From NCBI RefSeq assembly GCF_003610375.1, contig NZ_RAPZ01000010.1:346161-410160 (forward strand): DNA of 64,000 nt. The letters run 5' to 3'. Numbering within the stretch: the stretch's first letter is position 1; each line of letters begins with the position of its first letter. This document shows positions 44,537-56,955 of this stretch, piece by piece. Under the pieces are notes generated by a model that searched no databases, was not told the origin of the DNA, and worked only from the letters and a program-made list of their open reading frames with translations. The translations under genes and the position numbers were made by a program. This DNA is from Sphingomonas sp. PP-CC-1A-547. Lineage in GTDB: Bacteria > Pseudomonadota > Alphaproteobacteria > Sphingomonadales > Sphingomonadaceae.

Positions 44537-45361
44537 ATGCCCTACGTAAAAACCCGTGACGGTACAGACATTTACGTCAAGGACTGGGGCAATGGTCGCC
44601 CGGTTATTTTGACGCATGGCTGGCCGCTCAACGCCGACAGCTGGGACGCACAGGCGATGGCGCTCGCCAACGCCGGCTTCCGCGCGATCGCCTACGACCG
44701 CCGCGGCTTCGGTCGCTCGGGCCAGCCCTGGACCGGCTATAATTACGACACGCTGACCGACGATCTGGCCGACGTGATGGAAGCCACCGGCGCGAACACC
44801 GACGCGACGATCGTCGGCTTCTCGATGGGTGGCGGCGAGATCGCGCGCTACATGAGCCGCTACGAGGGCAAGGGCGTGGTCGCCGCCGGGCTGATCTCGT
44901 CGGTGGTGCCGTACATGCTCAAGACCGACGACAACCCCGACGGCGTTCCCGAAGAGACGCTGGCGAGCATCGGCGCGGGTATCGAGGACGACCGCCCGGC
45001 GTTCTTCAAGACCTTCCTCCAGCAATTCCTCGGCGTCGGATTCATCACCTCGCCGGTCAGCGACGAGGTCGTCGACTGGGTGTGGAGCCTCGCGATGCAG
45101 GCGGGCCTGCATCCCACGCTGGAGTGCGCGAAAGCGTTCGGCCACACCGACTTCCGTCAGGATCTGGCCGCCTTCCGCGTACCGACGCTGGTCGTCCACG
45201 GTACCAGCGACAAGACCGTGCCGATCGACGCCACCGGCCGCGCCGCCGCCAAAGGCATCGCGGACTCGCAGTTGGTCGAATATGACGGCGCCCCGCACGG
45301 CCTGACGATCACCGAAAGCGATCGCTTCACCAACGACCTGCTGACCTTCCTGGGTCGGTAA
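44537..45361 (+). CDS. Alpha/beta hydrolase (non-haem chloroperoxidase-like)
   Basis: This 274-residue soluble enzyme has the complete triad: S96 in VGFSMGGGE, D225 in HGTSDKTVP and H254 in GAPHGL. The oxyanion region HGWPLNADSW and RGFGRSGQPW match the cofactor-free haloperoxidase/perhydrolase subgroup, which in practice are esterases that can form peracids. The physiological substrate is not evident. GGAGACTT lies before the ATG at 44537. A repeat follows the stop and no partner gene is attached. Confidence 0.9.
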   Translation: MPYVKTRDGTDIYVKDWGNGRPVILTHGWPLNADSWDAQAMALANAGFRAIAYDRRGFGRSGQPWTGYNYDTLTDDLADVMEATGANTDATIVGFSMGGGEIARYMSRYEGKGVVAAGLISSVVPYMLKTDDNPDGVPEETLASIGAGIEDDRPAFFKTFLQQFLGVGFITSPVSDEVVDWVWSLAMQAGLHPTLECAKAFGHTDFRQDLAAFRVPTLVVHGTSDKTVPIDATGRAAAKGIADSQLVEYDGAPHGLTITESDRFTNDLLTFLGR

Positions 45362-45380
45362 ACCTCCAACCGACCACACT

Positions 45381-45499
45381 TCTTGCCCCTCCCTGGAAGG
45401 GAGGGGTCGGGGGTGGGTCGGCTTCCGCGTGTTCGATCGGTGGCGGCTCAAGCCAGCCAACCCACCCCCAGCCCCTCCCTTTCAGGGAGGGGAGCAGAA
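45381..45499. repeat. Bipartite inverted repeat, CCTGCTCCCCTCCCT family
   Basis: Near-identical copy of 4330-4450, with arms TTGCCCCTCCCT and AGGGAGGGGAGCAG and the internal GGGGGTGGGTCGGCTTCCGC stretch shared exactly. It separates convergent hydrolase and ftsB genes. Confidence 0.88.
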
Positions 45500-45501
45500 G
45501 C

Positions 45502-45828
45502 TCAATTCCCCAGCGGGACGATAACCTCGTCCGGATGCGCGACGTTCAGTTCCTTGCGGACCATCTCGTCGACCATATCCGGGTTCGCATGATCCGGGTT
45601 CAGCAACGCTACCCGGTTCTTCAAAACCTCACGCTTGCGATCGAGCGCGGCATAGTCCTGCTCGCGCTTCGCAAGCTGGCGCTTGTAATCGCCATACGCG
45701 AACATCCCGTTCGGCCCGAGCACGGCATACGCGCCGAAGAACGCCATCAGCGTCAGTCCCAGCGCCGGCCACGCGGCCTTGCGCATCGTCTTCCGCAACT
45801 TGCTGGTCTTCGTCGTCACGCGTGCCAT
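45502..45828 (-). CDS. ftsB: Septum formation initiator, FtsB/DivIC-like
   Basis: The 108-residue bitopic protein has a basic N-terminus (residues 1-18), one transmembrane helix (about 19-38, AWPALGLTLMAFFGAYAVLG) and a coiled coil (RQLAKREQDYAALDRKREVLKNRVALL) followed by VDEMVRKELNVAHPDEVIVPL. This is the FtsB/DivIC layout, part of the divisome FtsQBL complex. It lies 25 bases downstream of enolase on the same strand, which is the conserved eno-ftsB order of proteobacteria. Length and features are normal. Confidence 0.92.
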   Translation of the reverse strand: MARVTTKTSKLRKTMRKAAWPALGLTLMAFFGAYAVLGPNGMFAYGDYKRQLAKREQDYAALDRKREVLKNRVALLNPDHANPDMVDEMVRKELNVAHPDEVIVPLGN

Positions 45829-45853
45829 GCTCGTTCTCCCGGACTCCAGCCTA

Positions 45854-47146
<1,293 letters not shown>

Positions 47147-47309
47147 CTACAAATCCCGGTGCCGGGTCGTTCGCGCCGCCTCTACCGTCTCACGCCATAT
47201 CGGGCAATCGCGCGGACATCCGAGAATAGTGTCGTGCAATCGCGCGACGGTTCGGGAACCGTGCTCCAACGACGGTGTTGTGGGCGTAACAATTCTGAAA
47301 GGGACCGTC

Positions 47310-47798
47310 ATGGCCGACTCCAGCGTAAACGACACCGTCAACGACCTGAAAACGACCGCGAACGAGGTCGGGACCGAGCTCAGCAAGACGATCGATAACG
47401 GCGATGTCTCGGCCAAGGCCGGCGACGCCAAGCAGGCGATCAAGGACGGCGCAAACAAGTATACCGCGCAGGCGACTGACAAGGTCCGCACCTTCGCCGA
47501 GGACGGCAAGGCACGTGCAAGTGGCGCGCTGGAGCAGGTCGCCAAGTTGCTGACCGACGCAGCCGGCCAGGTCGATGAGAAGCTCGGCTCGCAGTACGGC
47601 GGTTATGCCCGCAGCGCCGCCGACAGCGTCTCGGGTTTCGCCGACCAGGTGAAGGCGAAGGACATCGACGAGTTGTTCGACGACGCGCGCGAACTCGTGC
47701 GCAAGTCGCCAGCCATCGCTGTGGGTGCAGCAGCCGCCATCGGCTTCGTCGTCGCGCGACTGGTGCAGTCGGGCGTCGATGCCAACTCGAAGGTCTGA
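47310..47798 (+). CDS. YqjD/ElaB-like (DUF883-type) protein with C-terminal membrane helix
   Basis: The product of about 162 residues starts at the ATG at 47310 (AAAGGGA upstream), is mostly amphipathic helix (VNDLKTTANEVGTELSKTI, AGDAKQAIKDGANKYTAQA) and ends in a hydrophobic helix (KSPAIAVGAAAAIGFVVARL). This matches YqjD/ElaB-type proteins, which anchor to the inner membrane and in E. coli associate with ribosomes under stress. It begins a co-directional run with a YqjE-like gene and two further small proteins. Function in this organism is inferred. Confidence 0.75.
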   Translation: MADSSVNDTVNDLKTTANEVGTELSKTIDNGDVSAKAGDAKQAIKDGANKYTAQATDKVRTFAEDGKARASGALEQVAKLLTDAAGQVDEKLGSQYGGYARSAADSVSGFADQVKAKDIDELFDDARELVRKSPAIAVGAAAAIGFVVARLVQSGVDANSKV

Positions 47799-47802
47799 CG
47801 TC

Positions 47803-48156
47803 TTGTCCGACCCACTGACGTTCGCGACCGGCGAAGACGAGAGCCTAGCGTCGATCGTCGGCCGACTGGCGACCGAGACGAAGAGTCTCGCGACCGCGGA
47901 AGTCGCTGTCTACAAGGCGAAGTTCGGCGAAACGGCGAGTGCGTACAAGTCGGCCGCGATGTTCTTCGCGGTCGCCGGCGTGCTGGCTTTGGCCGCACTG
48001 ATCGCACTGCTGGTCGGTGCGATCTTGACGGTGGCGACGCTGGTGGGGCCAGGATGGGCGACCGCCATCGTCGTGGTGGCCGTCCTCGCAGTGGCGGCGA
48101 TCCTGGCGATGATCGGCAAGTCGAAGCTTCAGACGAAGAGCGAGCCCGTATCATGA
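47803..48156 (+). CDS. YqjE-like (DUF1469/phage-holin 3_6 type) membrane protein
   Basis: The 117-residue protein has a soluble helical N-terminus (SIVGRLATETKSLATAEVAVYK) and two adjacent membrane helices (about 50-75 and 80-102), as in the YqjE/Phage_holin_3_6 family. The chosen start is a TTG at 47803, four bases after the YqjD-like stop with GAAGG upstream; no ATG in frame is well placed. Its stop overlaps the next gene's ATG (ATGA). YqjD-YqjE pairing is common in proteobacteria and supports both calls. Confidence 0.75.
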   Translation: MSDPLTFATGEDESLASIVGRLATETKSLATAEVAVYKAKFGETASAYKSAAMFFAVAGVLALAALIALLVGAILTVATLVGPGWATAIVVVAVLAVAAILAMIGKSKLQTKSEPVS

Positions 48157-48425
48157 CATCCGCCAAAGTCGCCGCCGCAGAGATCGAATCGGCCCTCGCC
48201 CGCCAGCGCGTCATGATGACGCTCGGGCAGTTGCAGGACCGCCTCAATCCGCGGAAGCTCGCGCTGAACGCCAGCCGCGACGTCGCCGATGCCGGCACCG
48301 CCGCGCTCAGCGCCAGCGTCGAGACCGTGAAGCGCAATCCGGGGCCGACCGCGGGGTTTGCCGCGGTCGCCGGACTGTTCCTCGCGCGTCACCGGATCGT
48401 CGGACTCTTCCGCCGCGGGCGGTGA
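48153..48425 (+). CDS. DUF3618-like small membrane-associated protein
   Basis: The 90-residue protein begins at an ATG overlapping the YqjE-like stop. Residues 5-45 are helical (AAAEIESALARQRVMMTLGQLQDRLNPR), matching the DUF3618 start, and a hydrophobic stretch (GPTAGFAAVAGLFLARH) precedes a basic tail (RRGR). In this arrangement it plays the part of the third gene of yqjDEK-like operons. No enzymatic motifs are present and the function is unknown. Confidence 0.65.
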   Translation: MTSAKVAAAEIESALARQRVMMTLGQLQDRLNPRKLALNASRDVADAGTAALSASVETVKRNPGPTAGFAAVAGLFLARHRIVGLFRRGR

Positions 48426-48528
48426 CCGCCCTGACCCGGGTCACCGTCTTGAAACCTAGAAGTCCCGGCTCGCGTTGAACCCTCATTGTATTGAACGGCG
48501 AGCAGCTTGCCACCAGAAGGACATTTCC

Positions 48529-49008
48529 ATGACCGACGCAAAGACCACCGCTAACGAAGCCGCCCACGAAACCGAGAGCCGCCTGCGCGAAGGCCTCGAC
48601 ACCGTCCGCGAGACCGCGTCGAAGGTCTATCACGATGCCGGCGACAAGGCCTCCGAGGTTCTCGAAGTCTCGCGCGAGAAGACCAAGCGCGTCGTCAACA
48701 ATCTCGAGTCCAACCCGCTCGGCATCCTCGTCGGCGGTCTCGCTGTCGGCGCGCTCGCCGGCGCACTGCTCCCGCGTTCGGCGCGCGAAAAGGAACTGCT
48801 CGCCCCCGTCGGCAAGCGCCTCAGCGAAACGCTCGTCGCGGCGACTGCGGCGGCGAAGGATGCAGGCCGGTCGGAACTCGGCGAACTCGGCCTGACCAAG
48901 GACAATGCTCGCGACCAGGCCAAGGGCTTGCTCGAAGGTATCGTCAAGGCGGTCACGACGGCCGGTACCGCAGGTGCGAAGGCGGTTTCGCAAAAGCCTA
49001 CTGTCTAA
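48529..49008 (+). CDS. Helical stress-type protein with a membrane segment (YtxH/DUF883-like)
   Basis: The 159-residue product starts at the ATG at 48529 (AGAAGGA upstream). It has a charged helical N-terminus (ETESRLREGLDTVRETASKVYHDAGDKASEV), a hydrophobic glycine-rich segment at about 65-83 (LGILVGGLAVGALAGALLP) and a second helical region. The layout resembles the YqjD-like gene upstream, and the two may be distant paralogues. It has its own ribosome site and about 100 bases of leader, so separate control is possible. No function is established. Confidence 0.65.
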   Translation: MTDAKTTANEAAHETESRLREGLDTVRETASKVYHDAGDKASEVLEVSREKTKRVVNNLESNPLGILVGGLAVGALAGALLPRSAREKELLAPVGKRLSETLVAATAAAKDAGRSELGELGLTKDNARDQAKGLLEGIVKAVTTAGTAGAKAVSQKPTV

Positions 49009-49033
49009 GGGTTCAAACCGCGGGTCGAACACG

Positions 49034-49060
49034 CTAGGGAGGCGGCAACCCCCTCCCTAG
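49034..49060. terminator. Hairpin between the helical protein and the DUF4170 gene
   Basis: CTAGGGAGG (49034-49042) pairs with CCTCCCTAG (49052-49060). There is no T run, and it ends just ahead of the next ribosome site, so it could instead affect translation of the DUF4170 gene. Confidence 0.4.
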
Positions 49061-49072
49061 GAAAGCAAGCGC

Positions 49073-49300
49073 ATGAGCAAGCTCCACCTCGTATTCGGCG
49101 GCCGCGTCAGCGACCCGCGCACCCTGGATTTCAACGATCTGAGCAAGATCGAGTTCGTAGGCGTATTCCCCGACTATGCTAGCGCCGAAAAGGCTTGGCG
49201 TGCTGCGGCGCAGCGTACCGTGGACGATGCCGAGATGAAATTCGTTGTGGTGCATCTGCATCGGATGCTCGAACCGAATCTAGGCGCGACTGTAGCGTAA
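49073..49300 (+). CDS. DUF4170 family protein
   Basis: The 75-residue protein begins MSKLHLVFGGRVSDPRTLDF, the hallmark of DUF4170 in sphingomonads and related alphaproteobacteria, and continues KIEFVGVFPDYASAEKAWRAAAQRTVDDAEMKFVVVHLHRML. It is small and soluble, has no signal peptide, and no function is known. AGGAAAGC lies upstream of the ATG. Confidence 0.85.
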   Translation: MSKLHLVFGGRVSDPRTLDFNDLSKIEFVGVFPDYASAEKAWRAAAQRTVDDAEMKFVVVHLHRMLEPNLGATVA

Positions 49301-49310
49301 CGGCTTTCTC

Positions 49311-49405
49311 GGTCATTCTCGCTAAGGCGGAAACCCATACTGGCTGACGTAGCGACCTGATCGCAACGACATAGGCTATGGATCCCCGCCTCCGCGGGGA
49401 TGACG
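49311..49405. repeat. Decayed bipartite repeat, GTCATCCCCGCGG family
   Basis: The right arm GGATCCCCGCCTCCGCGGGG is intact, while the left arm (GGTCATTCTCGCTAAGGCGG) has several changes, so the outer stem is imperfect. Compare 5437-5531. Confidence 0.7.
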
Positions 49406-49446
49406 GATTTGACAGTACCTCTCTGACCATCAATTTCGCATAAAAC

Positions 49447-49485
49447 GGCGCCTCCCCTCTCCCGTTCGGGAGTGGGAGAGGCGCC
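49447..49485. repeat. GGCGCCTC hairpin
   Basis: GGCGCCTCCCCTCTCCCG folds onto GGGAGTGGGAGAGGCGCC with few mismatches around a TTCG loop. Confidence 0.65.
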
Positions 49486-49500
49486 AAGGGCTCCCCCCTT

Positions 49501-49636
49501 CCCGTTCGTGCTGAGTAGAGACCGAGTAGGCTCGAAGAGCCGTATCGAGGGCTCGTATCGAAGCATAGGTTCCGCCCACCAACCTGTCCTTCGATACGCG
49601 GCTTCGACAAGCTCAGCAGCTACTCGGGACGAACGG
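49501..49636. repeat. Long inverted repeat with CTTCGATACG arms
   Basis: CCCGTTCGTGCTGAGTAG at the left is inverted as CTACTCGGGACGAACGG at the right, and inner arms CGTATCGAGGG / CCTTCGATACG form a second stem. It is about 136 bp and unlike the other families in the window. Confidence 0.75.
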
Positions 49637-49695
49637 TGTGGGCGTGGGTGTGGATCAGCGTGGGGCGGAGCGAACGCTTGTTAGGGACAGGCCGC

Positions 49696-50346
49696 TCAAG
49701 CCGCGCGGTAATGCCAAAGCAATAAAGGCCGAGCCAGCACCAGCCCCGCCAAGAACCCACCGATATGCGCGCCAATAGCAATCGGCCCGCTAGCCCCAAC
49801 CGAAGCCCCAAACCCGGCCAGCCCCATCAGCAACTGGATCCCGATCCACGCCGCGGCAAGCCACACAACATGAACGACCCCAGCCGGCACAGGCCCGATC
49901 GCCTGCGCCCGCCGCTCGCCATACAAAAGTGCATAAGCCCCAACGACCGCCGAAATCGCGCCCGAAGCGCCGATCATAGGCGCGGTAGACTCAGGCCCGA
50001 ACGCCCAATGCCCCGCCGCCGCCGCATACGCGCCCAGCACATACAGAACGACCAAACCGGCCGTCCCCAGCGCCTTCTCGACGAACTGCCCGCAATACAC
50101 CAGCATCACGAGGTTCAACGCGATATGCGCCCAGCCGCCATGGATCAGAGTCGCGGTCAGCGGCGTCGCCCAGGACGGCACGACGAACATATGCTCGCTC
50201 GGAATACCGAGATCGGTCATTCGCAACGGGATGAACCCCGCGTTCACCGCCCAATACCCAAGCGATCCGCTAAGCACCAGAAATCCCGAGACGATGACCG
50301 TCACGATCGTGATGATCGCCGTCGCCCGCGTCTCGAAGAATTGCAT
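49696..50346 (-). CDS. Rhomboid family intramembrane serine protease
   Basis: This 216-residue protein with about six membrane helices cleaves other membrane proteins within the bilayer. The catalytic serine is in GASGAISAV (S128), the catalytic histidine in IGAHIGGFLAG (H194), and the conserved HIALN motif with H74 and N78 precedes them. The gene starts five bases after the greA stop on the same strand, so it is probably translated from the greA transcript. Substrates are unknown. Confidence 0.92.
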   Translation of the reverse strand: MQFFETRATAIITIVTVIVSGFLVLSGSLGYWAVNAGFIPLRMTDLGIPSEHMFVVPSWATPLTATLIHGGWAHIALNLVMLVYCGQFVEKALGTAGLVVLYVLGAYAAAAGHWAFGPESTAPMIGASGAISAVVGAYALLYGERRAQAIGPVPAGVVHVVWLAAAWIGIQLLMGLAGFGASVGASGPIAIGAHIGGFLAGLVLARPLLLWHYRAA

Positions 50347-50351
50347 AAGGC

Positions 50352-50828
50352 TCAGATGAACTCGATCTTGGAGACGACGTAATAGCGCTCGCCGGCCGGC
50401 ACCGTGACCTCGACCTCTTCGTCGAGCTTGCGCCCGATCAGCCCGCGACCCAGCGGCGAATTATACGAGATCCGCCCCGTCTTCGCGTTAGCCTCGGTCT
50501 GGCCGACGATCTGATACTTCACCGGCTTGTCGTTCTCGTCGAGCAACGTCACCGTCGCGCCGAACACGACCTTGTCGCCCGACAGGTCCTTCGGATCGAT
50601 GATCTGCGCGCGCGACAGCTTGTCCTCGATGTCCGAAATCGATGCCTCGACCTGGCCCTGACGCTCCTTTGCGGCATGATATTCCGCGTTCTCGCTCAGG
50701 TCGCCGTGCGCGCGCGCCTCTTCGATCGCGTCGACGATCGTCGGACGTTCGGCTTTCAGGCGCTTCAGATCCGCGCTCAGCGTCTCATAGCCTTCCTGCA
50801 GCATCGGCATCTTTTCGACGGTCGCCAT
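50352..50828 (-). CDS. greA: Transcription elongation factor GreA
   Basis: This factor stimulates transcript cleavage by stalled RNA polymerase. The 158-residue protein from the ATG at 50828 has the N-terminal coiled coil ([45 protein letters not shown]), including the acidic-tip DLSENAEY, and the C-terminal FKBP-like domain ([28 protein letters not shown]). An upstream extension to 50885 is not family-like. It lies 75 bases downstream of carB on the same strand and just ahead of the rhomboid gene. Confidence 0.96.
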   Translation of the reverse strand: MATVEKMPMLQEGYETLSADLKRLKAERPTIVDAIEEARAHGDLSENAEYHAAKERQGQVEASISDIEDKLSRAQIIDPKDLSGDKVVFGATVTLLDENDKPVKYQIVGQTEANAKTGRISYNSPLGRGLIGRKLDEEVEVTVPAGERYYVVSKIEFI

Positions 50829-50903
50829 CATCTCGTCCCCAAATCCATTTCCCCGCGCGGGGCCCTGTACCAGCCCCGCCCACACATCATTCTCATGTCG
50901 GGA

Positions 50904-54235
<3,332 letters not shown>

Positions 54236-54236
<1 letters not shown>

Positions 54237-54460
54237 TAGAAGTGACGCTCCGCGACTAATTTAATAAAATCAAACGCTTCTTTGGTTAAGCGAATGGACT
54301 GGGATTGCTTATCGCCAATCTCGCGATCGGCAGATCCATACGTGTCGATCTGGACGAACTTCTCTCCGTCCGTATCGCCAGCTCTAACAACAGCTCGAAC
54401 GTCACTATGCTTCGCCTCGCGAACGACAGGTTCGTAAGTGAACTCTCGGATCGTGGCCAT
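54236..54460 (-). CDS. Small hypothetical protein inserted between carA and carB
   Basis: The 74-residue protein ([20 protein letters not shown], then [25 protein letters not shown]) is soluble, charged and without a signal peptide. It resembles short uncharacterised bacterial proteins with a DTYGSxDRE core, which are known mainly as hypothetical and sometimes mis-annotated. Base composition is visibly more AT-rich than carA and carB. Its stop codon overlaps the carB start and it lies 37 bases after carA, so it is part of the operon. Function is unknown. Confidence 0.65.
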
Positions 54461-54497
54461 TTGGAATCTTTCGGTAGAATTTCTGTGCTCGGACCGC

Positions 54498-55799
54498 TTA
54501 AGTTAACGACCCGACAAAGCGCTTGAACAGATATAGGCTGTCCTGCGGTCCTGGGCTCGCTTCCGGATGATATTGCACGCTGAATGCGTTCCGGTCGGTC
54601 AGTTCCAGCCCTGCATTGCTACCGTCGAACAGTGACACGTGCGTCTCGCGGACGTTCGCCGGCAGGCTGTCACGCTCGACCGCGAAGCCGTGGTTCATGC
54701 TGGTGATCTCGACCGCGCCGTCGGACAGGCGCTTGACCGGGTGGTTGGCGCCGCGGTGTCCCTGGAACATCTTCGTCGTGGTCGCGCCGACCGCGAGGCC
54801 GAGCAGCTGGTGGCCGAGGCAGATGCCGAACAGCGGCTTGCCCGTCTCCAGCAGCTGGCGGATCACCGGGACGGCGTATTCGGCGGTCGCGGCGGGGTCG
54901 CCGGGGCCGTTCGACAGGAAGATGCCGTCGGGAGCGAGCGCCATCACGTCGTCGAAGCTGGCGGTGGCGCTCACGACGGAGACCTTCGCGCCTGCCTCGA
55001 CGAGGTTGCGGAAGATGTTGCGCTTCGAGCCATAATCGATCGCGACGACGTGGGGGCGGGCCTTCTGCTCCCCTCCCGCATCGCGGGAGGGGTCGGGGGA
55101 GGGCATGGCCTCAGGCGGGGTCGGCGCTGATTGGCCAGCCCCTCCCCCGACCCCTCCCGCAAGCGGGAAGGGAGCAGAAGCGCCCTCTCCTGCTTGCGCG
55201 CTGTCCCCGTAGCCAAACCCCAGCTTCCAGACACCGCCCGGAGCATCCTCACCCCAGCCATAATGCATCTCGGTCGACACGTCCTTGGCGAGGTCCATGC
55301 CCTCCAGCCCCGGCCACGCCCGCGCCATCGCCAGCAACGCGGCCACGTCGAACTCCCCACTAGCCGAATGCGCAATGACCCCATTAGGCGCCCCCGCCAC
55401 CCGGATCCGCCGCGTCAGCGCGCGCGTGTCGACCCCCGAAAGGCCGATCCGCGCGTGCCGCTTCATCCAGCCATCCAGCCCCTCGACCGCGCGAAAACTC
55501 GACGGCTGCGTCACGTCCTCGCGGACGATGATGCCGAGCGCGTGCGGGTCGTCCGCCTCGACGTCGTCGGGGTTCGCGCCGACATTGCCGATGTGCGGGA
55601 AGGTGAAGCAGATCATCTGTCCGGCGAACGACGGGTCGGTCAGCACCTCCTGATAGCCGGTCATCGCGGTGTGGAAGCACACTTCGCCGACCGCACTGCC
55701 CTCTGCGCCGAACCCGCGACCCCAGATCACGTCGCCATTGGCGAGGACCAGGACGCCTGTTGCACCGGCAGGCATGGCTATAGGCTGGGCGTCGGCCAT
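54498..55799 (-). CDS. carA: Carbamoyl-phosphate synthase small subunit with an in-frame repeat insertion
   Basis: This glutaminase subunit supplies ammonia to CarB. The 433-residue protein has the N-terminal domain (GVLVLANGDVIWGRGFGAEG, CFHTAMTGYQEVLTDPSFAGQ) and the class I glutaminase domain with VVAIDYGSKRNIFRNL, the nucleophile in GICLGHQLLGLA, and NHPVKRL / QYHPEASPGPQDS. It is about 40 residues longer than usual because residues about 207-246 (Gly, Pro and Ser rich) translate a palindromic repeat at 55062-55180. The insertion keeps frame and lies in the linker between domains. The ATG at 55799 was chosen; a GTG at 55811 is also possible. Confidence 0.95.
   Translation of the reverse strand: MADAQPIAMPAGATGVLVLANGDVIWGRGFGAEGSAVGEVCFHTAMTGYQEVLTDPSFAGQMICFTFPHIGNVGANPDDVEADDPHALGIIVREDVTQPSSFRAVEGLDGWMKRHARIGLSGVDTRALTRRIRVAGAPNGVIAHSASGEFDVAALLAMARAWPGLEGMDLAKDVSTEMHYGWGEDAPGGVWKLGFGYGDSAQAGEGASAPFPLAGGVGGGAGQSAPTPPEAMPSPDPSRDAGGEQKARPHVVAIDYGSKRNIFRNLVEAGAKVSVVSATASFDDVMALAPDGIFLSNGPGDPAATAEYAVPVIRQLLETGKPLFGICLGHQLLGLAVGATTTKMFQGHRGANHPVKRLSDGAVEITSMNHGFAVERDSLPANVRETHVSLFDGSNAGLELTDRNAFSVQYHPEASPGPQDSLYLFKRFVGSLT
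55062..55180. repeat. Bipartite inverted repeat inside carA, TTCTGCTCCCCTCCCGC family
   Basis: Arms CTTCTGCTCCCCTCCCGC and GCGGGAAGGGAGCAGAAG border inner arms GGTCGGGGGAGGGC / CCCCTCCCCCGACC. The same arm occurs between genes at 56409-56455 and within 56803-56918. Here it lies wholly within the carA reading frame. Confidence 0.9.
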
Positions 55800-55939
55800 C
55801 AGGCTGGGCACTCTCTTTACGTTGACGATGTCGCTAAGTGGTGTCCGCTAAGGCCGGCGTGCCGCAGCGTCAATCTGTTAAACCGACGGCGGACGCGCTA
55901 TCCCGTCGGGCTATCCCGAACCGCCTGAAAGACCAGTAC

Positions 55940-56407
55940 ATGATTCGCGACGACATCAAGGCTGCGCAGCTGACCGCCATGAAGGCCGGCGACAAGCAGA
56001 GCCGCAACGCTATCTCGTTGATCCAGGCCGCGATCAAGAACCGCGACATCGAGGCGCGTGCCCCTCAGTCCAGAGACGGGAAGGCCCCAGAGAGCGACGA
56101 CGCGCTGGTGGTCGAAGTGCTCCAGAAGATGGTCAAGCAGCGCCGCGAGTCGATCGAGATGTTCTCGAAGGGCGGCCGTCAGGAGCTCGCCGATGCGGAG
56201 ACGGCCGAGGTCGCGGTGATCGAACGCTTCCTGCCGCAGCAGATGAGCGAGGCGGAAACATCGGCGGCGATCGAGGCGATCAAGGCGGAACTCGGCGCGA
56301 CCGGCATGAAGGACATGGGCCGAGTGATGGCGGAACTGAAGGCGCGCCACGCAAGCGAGCTGGACATGAGCAAGGCAAGCGGCCTGGTAAAGGCTGCGCT
56401 GTCGTAA
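55940..56407 (+). CDS. GatB/YqeY domain protein
   Basis: The 155-residue protein is the stand-alone YqeY-type helical domain also found at the C-terminus of GatB. Motifs are MIRDDIKAAQLTAMKAGDKQ, ALVVEVLQKMVKQRRESIEMFSKGGRQELADAE, FLPQQMSEAE and ATGMKDMGRVMAELKARH. These proteins are thought to bind tRNA or act on it, but the role is not settled. It diverges from carA and is upstream of dnaG-rpoD, which is a common alphaproteobacterial order. The ATG at 55940 matches the family start. Confidence 0.93.
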   Translation: MIRDDIKAAQLTAMKAGDKQSRNAISLIQAAIKNRDIEARAPQSRDGKAPESDDALVVEVLQKMVKQRRESIEMFSKGGRQELADAETAEVAVIERFLPQQMSEAETSAAIEAIKAELGATGMKDMGRVMAELKARHASELDMSKASGLVKAALS

Positions 56408-56408
56408 A

Positions 56409-56455
56409 TTCTGCTCCCCTCCCGCCTGCGGGAGGGGTCGGGGGAGGGCAGTGCC
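56409..56455. repeat. Single repeat arm, TTCTGCTCCCCTCCCGC family
   Basis: TTCTGCTCCCCTCCCGCC followed by GCGGGAGGGGTCGGGGGAGG folds into one hairpin directly after the yqeY-like stop. It is one arm of the element seen inside carA. Confidence 0.8.
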
Positions 56456-56472
56456 ACAAAGGAGACGGAGCA

Positions 56473-56955
56473 TTGGAACAACGCACCCAAATCCGAGCAC
56501 TCCGCACCAACCCGACGCGTGCCGAAAGCGCGCTATGGCAACATCTCGCCGCGCGCCGAACGTCCGGCGTGCGGTTCAATCGTCAGGTCCCGATAGGTCC
56601 GTTCATCTGCGACTTCGTGTCCCGTGCTACGAAGCTCGTGGTCGAGGTCGACGGCGGCCAGCATGACTGGCAATCCGACGAAGATGCGCGCCGGACACGT
56701 TTTATCGAACACCAAGGCTACCAAGTGATCCGGTTCTGGAACAACGACGTGCTGGAGCGAATGGAAGGCGTGGTGGCCGAGATCGGGCGTGTGCTCGCGG
56801 AACGCCCCTCCCCTAACCCCTCCCGCAAGCGGAAGGGGGACTCGGTTCCGCTCGCCGCAAACGCAACTCCTCTTCTACTCCCCTCCCGCCTGCGGGAGGG
56901 GTCGGGGGAGGGCGTGGCCGCAAACACCCCCACCAAAGCAACCCCATGGCGCTAA
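56473..56955 (+). CDS. DUF559 family (Vsr/restriction-endonuclease-like) protein with repeat-encoded tail
   Basis: The first 110 residues form a complete DUF559 domain: RALRTNPTRAESALWQHLAAR, FNRQVPIGPFICDFVSRATKLVVEVDGGQH and RRTRFIEHQGYQVIRFWNNDVLE. The PD-(D/E)XK-like core residues (D in FICDF, ExD in VVEVDGG) are present. The start is a TTG at 56473 with AAGGAG eight bases upstream. Residues about 111-160 are translated from a palindromic repeat, and the stop lies 10 bases inside dnaG. The biological role of these proteins is unknown; DNA repair or defence is often proposed. Confidence 0.82.
   Translation: MEQRTQIRALRTNPTRAESALWQHLAARRTSGVRFNRQVPIGPFICDFVSRATKLVVEVDGGQHDWQSDEDARRTRFIEHQGYQVIRFWNNDVLERMEGVVAEIGRVLAERPSPNPSRKRKGDSVPLAANATPLLLPSRLREGSGEGVAANTPTKATPWR
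56803..56918. repeat. Repeat pair at the end of the DUF559 gene, TTCTGCTCCCCTCCCGC family
   Basis: The left arm CGCCCCTCCCCTAACCCCTC is degenerate; the right arm (CTCCCGCCTGCGGGAGGGGT, then CGGGGGAGGGC) is intact. The whole element is open in the DUF559 frame and forms its C-terminal tail. Confidence 0.85.

Larger units (their letters stand above)
49301..49695. other. Gene-free stretch made of three repeat types
   Basis: No protein-like reading frame is present between the DUF4170 gene and the rhomboid gene. The stretch is filled by a decayed GTCATCC element, a GGCGCC hairpin and a long TTCGATACG element, each listed separately. Confidence 0.65.

Noticed and set aside
55062..55180. The carA insertion as a sequencing or assembly error
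   Set aside because: The element has intact arms matching other copies, and the reading frame and both CarA domains are preserved on either side.
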